From Streptosporangiaceae bacterium (lineage in GTDB: Bacteria; Actinomycetota; Actinomycetes; Streptosporangiales; Streptosporangiaceae): a stretch of DNA of 8,145 nt. The stretch is from NCBI GenBank assembly GCA_030040475.1, contig JASHTQ010000174.1, positions 1 through 8,145 of the forward strand, given 5' to 3'. The notes beneath the pieces are model-generated. The model searched no databases and was not told where the DNA came from. It saw nothing but the letters and a program-made list of their open reading frames with translations. Below, piece after piece: positions 1-6,178 of this stretch; positions within the stretch are counted from its first letter, which is position 1, and every line of letters starts with the position of its first letter. The position numbers and the translations under genes were made by a program.

Positions 1-1175
<1,175 letters not shown>

Positions 1176-1227
1176 CAACCCTCCCGTGTAAAGGGCACGC
1201 ATATCGGATCTCGGGCACGCGACTGCG

Positions 1228-1233
1228 ACGCTA
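1228..1233 (-). promoter_or_regulatory. Possible -10 hexamer of the glnA promoter
   Basis: On the minus strand TAGCGT fits the actinobacterial TAnnnT -10 pattern and lies about 10 nt downstream of the GlnR box, so the -35 region would overlap the box, as expected for an activator acting at glnA. No good -35 hexamer is visible. It would give a leader of about 45 nt. This is inference from spacing only. Confidence 0.3.
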
Positions 1234-1243
1234 GCCGCCGGCA

Positions 1244-1281
1244 ATTTCCGCGCCGTGTCTGGTGTGTTTCGCGAATGTTAC
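1244..1281 (-). promoter_or_regulatory. GlnR operator (two-fold GlnR box) upstream of glnA
   Basis: Read on the minus strand the sequence is GTAAC-N6-GAAAC-N6-GACAC-N6-GAAAT. The GlnR consensus, from memory, is gTnAC-n6-GaAAC repeated with 6-nt spacing, so the first half-site pair is perfect, the second pair has one mismatch in each element, and all three spacers are exactly 6 nt. It ends about 69 nt upstream of the glnA start. A further isolated GTTAC element (1300-1304) is out of register by one base. GlnR is the global nitrogen regulator of actinobacteria and glnA is its classic target. It could also influence the divergent RDD gene. Confidence 0.75.
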
Positions 1282-1352
1282 GGCTCAGCCCCACGCACCG
1301 TAACCGTCAACCCACACTGTATCCCGCCGCCGCGGGCCCGGGACGGAACGGA

Positions 1353-1358
1353 TACCGT
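1353..1358 (+). promoter_or_regulatory. -10 hexamer, leaderless-type start of the RDD gene
   Basis: TACCGT (TAnnnT) ends 6 nt before the GTG at 1365 and there is no Shine-Dalgarno sequence, so transcription probably begins at or next to the start codon. No clear -35 element is visible. Confidence 0.45.
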
Positions 1359-1364
1359 GGTGTC

Positions 1365-1772
1365 GTGGCCCAGCTAACCGAGGCGGACTCCAAGCCGGCC
1401 TATCCAGGCCAGCGGTTCGGGCTGCCCGAGCACGGCTCGGGGTCGGTGGCCAGCATGGGCAGGCGCGTGCTGGCGCTGCTCATCGACTGGCTGCTCAGCA
1501 TGGTCATCGCGTACTGGCTGACCCGCTCGCAGTTCTGGACGATCGCGGTCTTCGCGGTCGAGGTCTACCTGCTCACCGCGCTGACCGGGACCACGGTAGG
1601 CAAGCGGCTGGTCGGCATCCGGGTCATCAGGCCCGGCGGCGGCACGGTCGGGTTCCGCTGGGCGCTGGTGCGGACGGCGCTGCTGCTGACCGTCGTCCCC
1701 CCGCTGCTGAGCGACCGCGACCTGCGCGGCCTGCACGACCGCGCCGCGGACACGATCGTCGTCCGGATCTGA
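1365..1772 (+). CDS. Small RDD-family integral membrane protein
   Basis: The 135-residue product has an RDD domain. A polar N-terminus (1-30) is followed by the arginine/aspartate helix signature RRVLALLIDWLLS (33-45, with R33/R34 and D41), a second hydrophobic segment (about 57-74), the family-typical GTTVGKRLVGIRVIRP loop (75-90), a third hydrophobic stretch (about 100-115) and the closing LHDRAADTIVV (123-133). The biochemical role of RDD proteins at this locus is not known; some RDD proteins have been linked to ion transport. The GTG start at 1365 is chosen because everything upstream in this frame is antisense to glnA or intergenic, and because TACCGT lies 6 nt before it. An RDD gene beside glnA is conserved (I recall Rv2219A next to glnA1 in Mycobacterium tuberculosis). 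It converges with the DUF4191 gene, with only 9 bases between stops. Confidence 0.88.
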   Translation: MAQLTEADSKPAYPGQRFGLPEHGSGSVASMGRRVLALLIDWLLSMVIAYWLTRSQFWTIAVFAVEVYLLTALTGTTVGKRLVGIRVIRPGGGTVGFRWALVRTALLLTVVPPLLSDRDLRGLHDRAADTIVVRI

Positions 1773-1781
1773 TCCAGCGGT

Positions 1782-2516
1782 TCAGCGAGCCTTCGGCCTG
1801 GGCATCTTGGGCTGCCTGATGTTCCGCGGGATCGGTCCCTTGGGCATCTGCAGGCTCGGCTGCATGGCCTTGAGCCGGTGGTTGATGTCGCTGATCGCGG
1901 TCGGCTTGAGGTTGCGTGGCAGCCGCATGATCTTCCGCTGCAGCTTGCTGATCGGGATCTGGCCCTCGTCGTCACCGACCTGGAATTCGAAGATGGGCAC
2001 CTCGTACGCCACCCGGGCAACCTTCTTCTTCTCCGCGGCGAGCAGGCTGGCCAGCCCCTTCGGCGAACCCTCGCCGACCAGGATGACGCCGGGCCTGCCG
2101 ACGGTCCTGTGCACCACGTCCATGTTCCTGTTGGCGGCGACCGCCGGGGTGACCGTCCAGTTGCCCCGCATGTTCTCAAGCACCGCTGCGGCCGCGCCGG
2201 GCTGCCCCTCAATCGCCTTATATTGGGCCGACTGCGCGAACCTGCCGAACAAGACGACGGTGACGAGCACGCCGAGCAGGATGCCCAGGGGGATGAGCAA
2301 GGCCAGGAGACCGGTCAGCAGCCCGACCACAACGAGGACGGCCAGCGTGCCGAGCCCGCTGCCGACCACGATGAACATCGCCCTCGGGTCCGACTTATGC
2401 ACCAGGCCGGCCACCATGCGTATCTGCTTGAACCGCCCGGCGCTCGCCAGCTCCGCGGCGGCGTCCCTGTCAATCCCGCCCTCGGCGGACCCCGACCTTC
2501 TCGACATGCGTGCCAT
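1782..2516 (-). CDS. DUF4191 two-helix membrane protein
   Basis: The 244-residue product matches the actinobacterial DUF4191 family, of unknown function and usually found between lipA and glnA. After a short basic/acidic head comes GRFKQIRMV (27-35), typical of the family, then a hairpin of two transmembrane helices (about 47-68 and 70-92) and a soluble C-terminal part (93-244) with RGNWTVTPAVAANRNMDVVHR (117-137), VGRPGVILVGEG (139-150) and a basic, proline-rich tail. I chose the ATG at 2516: the product then begins MARM, like relatives that begin MARK, and TATGCT lies 7 nt upstream in leaderless fashion. In-frame alternatives are GTG 2543 and ATG 2528 and 2507. It lies 62 bases downstream of lipA on the same strand, but with its own probable promoter and a stem-loop between them. 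Confidence 0.88.
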   Translation of the reverse strand: MARMSRRSGSAEGGIDRDAAAELASAGRFKQIRMVAGLVHKSDPRAMFIVVGSGLGTLAVLVVVGLLTGLLALLIPLGILLGVLVTVVLFGRFAQSAQYKAIEGQPGAAAAVLENMRGNWTVTPAVAANRNMDVVHRTVGRPGVILVGEGSPKGLASLLAAEKKKVARVAYEVPIFEFQVGDDEGQIPISKLQRKIMRLPRNLKPTAISDINHRLKAMQPSLQMPKGPIPRNIRQPKMPRPKAR

Positions 2517-2523
2517 GCTCCGC

Positions 2524-2529
2524 AGCATA
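2524..2529 (-). promoter_or_regulatory. -10 hexamer, leaderless-type start of the DUF4191 gene
   Basis: On the minus strand TATGCT (TAnnnT) is followed by 7 nt and the ATG at 2516. The only ribosome-site-like bases (GGAG) are one base from the ATG, too close to be useful. This supports the MARM start over the longer GTG form. Confidence 0.45.
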
Positions 2530-2555
2530 CGGTTCCGCCGCACCCCACAGGAACC

Positions 2556-2578
2556 GCGGCAGGTCCGAAAGCTGCCGT
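2556..2578 (-). terminator. Stem-loop directly after the lipA stop codon
   Basis: On the minus strand a 6-bp stem CGGCAG/CTGCCG (extended by one G-U pair) with a 9-nt loop begins one base after the lipA TAG. There is no T-run after it, so it is not a canonical intrinsic terminator; it may be a weak or U-less terminator or a 3'-end stabilising hairpin that separates lipA from the DUF4191 gene. Confidence 0.4.
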
Positions 2579-3517
2579 CTACACCGCGGAAGGCTCGGCG
2601 CGCTGCTCGATGGCCTGCGAGTACAGCCGACCGGCCCGGTAGGACGAACGCACAAGCGGCCCGGACATGACGCCGGCGAAACCGAGCCCGAGCGCCTCGG
2701 CGCGCAGTTCGACGAACTCCTCCGGCTTCACCCAGCGTTCCACCGGATGGTGCCGGGGCGTCGGCCGCAGGTACTGGGTGATGGTCAGCAGGTCGCAGCC
2801 GACGGCCCGCAGGTCCGTCATGGCCTGCGTGATCTCCTGCCGCTCCTCGCCCAGGCCCAGGATCAGGTTGGACTTCGTGACCAGCCCGGCCTTGCGCGCC
2901 GCCCGGAGCACCTCAAGCGACCTGGCGTACCTGAAACCGGGCCGGATGCGCCGGAAGATCCGCGGCACCGTCTCGATGTTGTGGGCGAGCACCTCCGGCC
3001 GCGACCCGAAGACCTCAGCCAGCCGGACAGGGTCCGCGTTGAAATCGGGGATGAGCAGTTCCACGCCGCAGCCGGGCACGGCGGCATGGATCTCGCGGCA
3101 GACCTGCGCGTACAGCCAGGCCCCGCCGTCGGCCAGGTCATCGCGCGCAACACCGGTCACGGTCGCGTACCGCAGGCCCATGGCGGCGACCGACTCCGCG
3201 ACGCGCCGCGGTTCCTCCTCGTCAAGCGGCAGCGGCTTGCCGGTGTCGATCTGGCAGAAGTCGCACCTGCGGGTGCACTGGTCGCCGCCGATCAGGAAGG
3301 TCGCCTCGCGGTCCTCCCAGCACTCGAAGATGTTCGGGCAGCCCGCCTCCTCGCACACGGTGTGCAGGCCCTCACTGCGGACGAGGGCCTTGAGCTCGGT
3401 GTACGCGGGTCCTGTCCGCAGCCGGGTCTTGATCCACGGCGGCTTGCGCTCGATCGGGACCTGGCTGTTGCGGGCCTCGAGGCGGAGCATGCGTCGGCCC
3501 TCTGGTGCGAGTACCAC
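2579..3517 (-). CDS. lipA: Lipoyl synthase (radical SAM)
   Basis: LipA inserts two sulfur atoms into protein-bound octanoyl chains to make lipoyl groups on E2 subunits and GcvH. The 312-residue product is full length. It has the auxiliary 4Fe-4S cluster motif C55-x4-C60-x5-C66 (inside [12 protein letters not shown]), the radical SAM motif C81-x3-C85-x2-C88 (CTRRCDFC), the family segments [13 protein letters not shown] and VELLIPDFN, and the C-terminal RSSYRAG (290-296) that supplies the serine ligand of the auxiliary cluster. The GTG at 3517 is chosen because it gives the [11 protein letters not shown] head found in actinobacterial LipA and has TACCCT 6 nt upstream. The internal ATG at 3490 has a GAGGG ribosome site 7 nt upstream but would remove the conserved head. 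lipB lies further upstream on the same strand, separated by the opposite-strand ybjQ-like gene. Confidence 0.97.
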   Translation of the reverse strand: MVLAPEGRRMLRLEARNSQVPIERKPPWIKTRLRTGPAYTELKALVRSEGLHTVCEEAGCPNIFECWEDREATFLIGGDQCTRRCDFCQIDTGKPLPLDEEEPRRVAESVAAMGLRYATVTGVARDDLADGGAWLYAQVCREIHAAVPGCGVELLIPDFNADPVRLAEVFGSRPEVLAHNIETVPRIFRRIRPGFRYARSLEVLRAARKAGLVTKSNLILGLGEERQEITQAMTDLRAVGCDLLTITQYLRPTPRHHPVERWVKPEEFVELRAEALGLGFAGVMSGPLVRSSYRAGRLYSQAIEQRAEPSAV

Positions 3518-3523
3518 GGCTTC

Positions 3524-3529
3524 AGGGTA
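3524..3529 (-). promoter_or_regulatory. -10 hexamer, leaderless-type start of lipA
   Basis: On the minus strand TACCCT (TAnnnT) is followed by 6 nt and the GTG at 3517; no Shine-Dalgarno sequence is present for that start. The 48-base gap also holds the upstream region of the divergent YbjQ gene, including TATGTT at 3529-3534 on the plus strand as a possible -10, so the two promoters may share sequence. Confidence 0.45.
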
Positions 3530-3565
3530 TGTTGCTGCGGGGCGTAGCCGAAAAGGGGAAGTCGC

Positions 3566-3889
3566 ATGATCTTGAGCACGATGAATGACCTGCCCGGATA
3601 CGAGGTCACGGAAGTGATCGGCGAGGTGTTCGGCATCACCGTCCGGTCGCGGAACGTCGGCTCGCAGCTGGGAGCGGCGTTCAAGGCGCTGGCAGGCGGC
3701 GAGCTCCGGGGGATGACCAAGCTGCTGTCGGCCAGCAGGACCGAGGCCCAGGACCGGCTGATCGAGGCCGCGACGGCCAAGGGCGCGGACGCGATCCTGG
3801 CGATGCGCTTCGACGTGAACGAACTGCAGAACATCGGCCAGGAGATCTGCGCCTACGGCACCGCCGTCAAGATCCGCCGCGCCGACTAA
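3566..3889 (+). CDS. YbjQ / UPF0145 family protein
   Basis: The 107-residue product is the length of a single YbjQ domain (UPF0145, sometimes called putative heavy-metal-binding). Family features visible are [20 protein letters not shown] (11-30), the GGEL segment (44-47), [21 protein letters not shown] (57-77) and the closing YGTAVKI (97-103). The family folds as a small alpha/beta oligomer of uncertain cellular role; the metal-binding idea is not demonstrated by any residue pattern here, as there is one cysteine (C95) and no histidine. The start is well supported by AGGGGAAG ending 4-5 nt upstream. It sits on the opposite strand between lipA and lipB, divergent from lipA by 48 bases and convergent with lipB by 23 bases, so it is probably its own transcription unit and not part of lipoate synthesis. 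Confidence 0.9.
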   Translation: MILSTMNDLPGYEVTEVIGEVFGITVRSRNVGSQLGAAFKALAGGELRGMTKLLSASRTEAQDRLIEAATAKGADAILAMRFDVNELQNIGQEICAYGTAVKIRRAD

Positions 3890-3912
3890 CCCGCCGGCTG
3901 ACCGCGCCCGGA

Positions 3913-4656
3913 TCACCTGGCCAGGCCGGCCAGGTCTGCCAGGTCTGCCCGGCGGCCGGCCAGCGCATCCGCGTCGTCCACCGCGCGCCAGCCGCGGTAG
4001 CCGAGGACCTCGGCCAGGTGGCGCTGCACGACCGGCGTGACCTCTGCCACGGTGATGTGCCGTCCCGCCTCGATGGACAGCGTGCTCACGCCCGCATCGC
4101 GGATCCCGCACGGCACGATGCGGTCATACCAGGACAGGTCGCAGTCGCAGTTCAGCGCGAACCCGTGCATGGTGACGCCCTTGGCGACCCGTGCCCCGAT
4201 CGCGCCGACTTTCCGCTCGGCCCACGCTTCCCCCGCCCCCTCGCCGCCCGGGCCGCCGGTGATCCACGCGCCGCTGCGCCCGTCCACCCGTCCCGCGCTC
4301 ACCCCGAACTCCGCGCACACCCGGATCATGGCCTCCTCGAGCGCCCGCACGTAGGCGACCACATCCACCGGGTCGCGCAGCTTGATGATCGGGTAGCCGG
4401 TCAGCTGCCCAGGCCCGTGCCAGGTGATCTTGCCACCGCGGTCCACGTCGATGACCGGCGCGCCCGGGTCGCCGAACGGCCGGTCCGAGGCGGCCGTCCG
4501 CTTGCCCGCCGTGTAGACGGGCTGGTGCTCCAGGAGCAGGCAGCTGTCGGGGACCTCGCCGGCCACCCGCCTGGCATGGACACGCCGCTGCAGGTCCCAG
4601 CCCTCGCGGTAGTCGACAGGAAGGGCGCCGAAACCGACATAGACAAGCTCGCTCAC
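3913..4656 (-). CDS. lipB: Octanoyl-[acyl carrier protein]:protein N-octanoyltransferase
   Basis: LipB transfers octanoyl from acyl carrier protein to the lipoyl-domain lysine, the step before LipA. The 247-residue product shows, in order, [12 protein letters not shown] (42-53), [20 protein letters not shown] (72-91, H80), the catalytic lysine K149 in [20 protein letters not shown] (162-174) and the catalytic cysteine C183 in [16 protein letters not shown] glycine-rich loop (133-143) precedes K149 and is more glycine-rich than the mycobacterial sequence I recall. The C-terminal tail after about 225 is low-complexity ([11 protein letters not shown] type) and arises from short tandem DNA repeats. 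The GTG at 4656 is chosen as the first codon of the conserved N-terminus (YVGFG...[10 protein letters not shown]) with TAGGCT 7 nt upstream. It is divergent from a membrane protein gene (78-base gap). Confidence 0.96.
   Translation of the reverse strand: MSELVYVGFGALPVDYREGWDLQRRVHARRVAGEVPDSCLLLEHQPVYTAGKRTAASDRPFGDPGAPVIDVDRGGKITWHGPGQLTGYPIIKLRDPVDVVAYVRALEEAMIRVCAEFGVSAGRVDGRSGAWITGGPGGEGAGEAWAERKVGAIGARVAKGVTMHGFALNCDCDLSWYDRIVPCGIRDAGVSTLSIEAGRHITVAEVTPVVQRHLAEVLGYRGWRAVDDADALAGRRADLADLAGLAR
3921..3947. repeat. Three tandem 9-bp units in the lipB 3' end
   Basis: Two exact CCAGGTCTG units (3930-3938 and 3939-3947) follow a related CCAGGCCGG (3921-3929). They are in frame within lipB (9 nt is three codons) and encode the repetitive Ala-Asp-Leu tail just before its stop codon. 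The unit count could vary between strains without disturbing the catalytic core. Confidence 0.55.
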
Positions 4657-4663
4657 TTTTCCC

Positions 4664-4669
4664 AGCCTA
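4664..4669 (-). promoter_or_regulatory. -10 hexamer, leaderless-type start of lipB
   Basis: On the minus strand TAGGCT (TAnnnT) is followed by 7 nt (GGGAAAA) and the GTG at 4656. GGGA could act as a weak ribosome site on a longer transcript, so a leadered alternative is not excluded. Confidence 0.4.
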
Positions 4670-4734
4670 CGCGCCCGAATCAGGCGCCCGCCGCACAGTG
4701 TCCGCCCAGGATCCCGACGCACAATGAAGAAGTG

Positions 4735-5364
4735 ATGGACGAGGCTGAACTTCGCCGAATGACCCCGGACGAGCGACGCGAACTGGCCCGCACCCTGGCC
4801 TCCATCGACCTCCCGCACCCGCTGCTCGATCCCAGGATCCGGCGGCGCAGGCGGTTCGCCCTTATCTTCCTGATGGCATGCTGCGTCGGGCTGGCCGGCT
4901 GGATCGCGGTCCTCATCCTCACCCTGCCCGGGCACTACACCTCGAGCGACTGGCGGGCAGTCTGGGTCGGGCTGGACATCGCCGAGCTCGCCGGGTTCGC
5001 CGCGACCGGCTGGGCGGCCTGGCACCAGCGGCAGGTCGTCATCTTCCTCATGATCATCACCGGCACCCTGCTGGTCTGCGACGCGTGGTTTGACCTGGCG
5101 CTCGACTACGGCTCGAAGGGCTTCACCGCGAGCATCCTGTCCGCGGTGTTCGCCGAACTCCCGCTCGCCTTCGTGATGTTCGCCACCGCCAGGCGGCTGG
5201 TCCGCGTCACCGTCGGGACCGTGATGCGACTCGCCGGGGTGCCGGGACCCACCCCAGCGCTGTGGCGGATCCCGCTGCTCGCGAACGGCCTCGAGGAGGC
5301 GCTGCCCGCCAAGCTCAGGCAGTCGCCCGTCGACGTCACGGCGGCGGGCAGCGCCTCGCCTTAG
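4735..5364 (+). CDS. Four-helix integral membrane protein of unknown function
   Basis: I do not recognise a named family. The 209-residue product has a charged cytoplasmic-type head (1-40) with an acidic/basic helix [18 protein letters not shown] (5-22), the motif DLPHPLLDP (25-33) and a run of arginines (36-40) that should hold the N-terminus inside by the positive-inside rule. Four hydrophobic helices follow at about 41-63, 76-96, 101-121 and 132-152; aspartates D117 and D120 lie at the end of helix 3 (CDAWFD) and E141 in helix 4. The soluble tail (153-209) is basic, then low-complexity. The first helix ends before a short loop with H67. The ATG at 4735 is preceded in frame by GTG at 4732, and CACAAT 6 nt before that GTG could be a leaderless -10; GAAGAAG is a possible weak ribosome site. 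Divergent from lipB. Its last 29 bases overlap an opposite-strand small ORF. Confidence 0.82.
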   Translation: MDEAELRRMTPDERRELARTLASIDLPHPLLDPRIRRRRRFALIFLMACCVGLAGWIAVLILTLPGHYTSSDWRAVWVGLDIAELAGFAATGWAAWHQRQVVIFLMIITGTLLVCDAWFDLALDYGSKGFTASILSAVFAELPLAFVMFATARRLVRVTVGTVMRLAGVPGPTPALWRIPLLANGLEEALPAKLRQSPVDVTAAGSASP

Positions 5365-5455
5365 CCACGGCCGCGTACGACGGGGCCGCAACCGTGACTC
5401 CCGTCGCCGCGCCCAGGAGCAGGGCCGTAAGTGCACCCAACGCCTTGCTTTTCAT
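5336..5455 (-). CDS. Very small secreted-peptide ORF, or truncated remnant of a secreted-protein gene
   Basis: The 39-residue product begins [19 protein letters not shown] and is a textbook Sec signal peptide: a positive N-region, a hydrophobic core (5-22) and a cleavage site PSYA-AV after residue 28. Only 11 residues ([11 protein letters not shown], one cysteine) would be released. The start has a good ribosome site, AAGGGA 7 nt upstream. The last 29 bases overlap the 3' end of the membrane protein gene on the other strand, so the coding sequence seems to be cut almost exactly where the mature protein should begin. It may be a real micro-peptide or what is left after a deletion joined a secreted-protein gene to its neighbour. 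It is divergent from another secreted-protein gene with a near-identical start region. Confidence 0.5.
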   Translation of the reverse strand: MKSKALGALTALLLGAATGVTVAAPSYAAVAKARRCPPP

Positions 5456-5603
5456 GTCGTGTCCCTTCTGAACCCCGTCCGTGAACAGGGCGGTCCATGC
5501 GGCGTCGGCCCCGTGGTGATGATCGAATGCTGACGGCCTGCTAGCGCCATGGGAAAGGCTTGCTGCTCGACAGTGCATCGTCGTCGGTGCGGGAAGGGAA
5601 ACG
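5456..5603. promoter_or_regulatory. Shared upstream region of two divergent secreted-protein starts
   Basis: This 148-base gap carries outward-facing ribosome sites at both ends: AAGGGA before the minus-strand ATG at 5455 and AAGGGAAACG before the plus-strand ATG at 5604. Both starts read ATGAAAAG. I see no confident -35/-10 pair and no copy of the TGTCAC/CGTC motif found further right. Confidence 0.35.
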
Positions 5604-6104
5604 ATGAAAAGAGCACCCATGGCCGCCGTCGGGATGGTAGCCGCCCTGGCCAGCTTGACTGCCGTCTCACTGCTGCCTTCTTCGAGCGCATCGGCGCAGG
5701 CCGCCCGGCCGGCGGAGCACTACACGGCGCCGACCGTTCGCGCTCTCGACTCCACCGCCGCGACCCCCGCCGCCGTTTCTGGCGACTGGAACATCTACGC
5801 CGACATAGACCTCGAGGGAGACTGCATATCCAAGAATGTCAGCGAGAGCGGCCTGGGCGAGTGCCGCAACATAGACGAGTCGTTCTGGAACAACACCGAC
5901 GCACCGGTACGGCTTTACTACGGACCCGATTACGAGGCGCCATGGATCTGCTTCGACGCGGGATTCAAGACAGACAGCCTGTCCGGTTACTGGTTCAATA
6001 ACGGCGCCGGCGCCTCGAATCACACCGGCGTCTACGAGGACGTCGCCTCTGTCGGCGTAGGAACGGCGGGGAGCAAGTGCTCGAATCCGGGAGAAAACGA
6101 ATAG
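5604..6104 (+). CDS. Secreted four-cysteine protein, peptidase inhibitor I36 / beta-gamma-crystallin-like
   Basis: The 166-residue product has a signal peptide (1-31, core 7-24) with an A-S-A cleavage site after residue 31, then a linker (32-58) and a compact domain (59-160). The pattern of aromatic-rich strands with WNNTDAPVRLYYGPDYE (95-111), ICFDAG (115-120) and a late VYEDVASVGV (143-152) resembles secreted actinobacterial I36-type inhibitors (SMPI-like, crystallin fold), where repeats read roughly S-x-W-N-N-T...V-x-L-Y...Y. Cysteines C74, C87, C116 and C159 could form two disulfides outside the cell. Function as a metalloprotease inhibitor is inference; the family match is by eye. The start has AAGGGA five bases upstream. 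Codon use is relaxed: three ATA isoleucines (residues 68, 75 and 90), several GGA, AAT and GTA codons and a GAA-AAC-GAA end, unlike its neighbours, which hints at transfer or weak selection. It ends only 4 bases before the sigma factor promoter. Confidence 0.75.
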   Translation: MKRAPMAAVGMVAALASLTAVSLLPSSSASAQAARPAEHYTAPTVRALDSTAATPAAVSGDWNIYADIDLEGDCISKNVSESGLGECRNIDESFWNNTDAPVRLYYGPDYEAPWICFDAGFKTDSLSGYWFNNGAGASNHTGVYEDVASVGVGTAGSKCSNPGENE

Positions 6105-6108
6105 CCGG

Positions 6109-6135
6109 TGTCACGCCCGCCGGGTCTGGCTCGTC
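6109..6135 (+). promoter_or_regulatory. Predicted ECF41-dependent promoter of the sigma factor gene
   Basis: TGTCACG (6109-6115), a 16-nt spacer (6116-6131) and CGTC (6132-6135). From memory, the ECF41 promoter consensus is TGTCACA-N16-CGTC, so this differs at only the last base of the -35 element and has the exact spacing. It lies 43 nt before the sigma factor ATG, giving a leader of about 36 nt with an AGGGAG ribosome site (6164-6169). This predicts positive autoregulation. Confidence 0.7.
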
Positions 6136-6178
6136 GTAGCGGGTAGAACCGATAGACGCGCCCAGGGAGCACGGAGCC

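Noticed and set aside
1300..1304. An extra GTTAC element as a third GlnR half-site
   Set aside because: Its partner element is poor (TGGGG) and the spacing to the main box is off by one base.
3518..4111. Minus-strand extension of the lipA frame to a 510-residue ORF
   Set aside because: The extra residues run antisense through the YbjQ gene and into lipB and do not resemble any LipA N-terminus.
4657..5436. Minus-strand extension of the lipB frame to a 507-residue ORF
   Set aside because: The LipB fold starts at 4656; the extension is a low-complexity antisense reading of the membrane protein gene.
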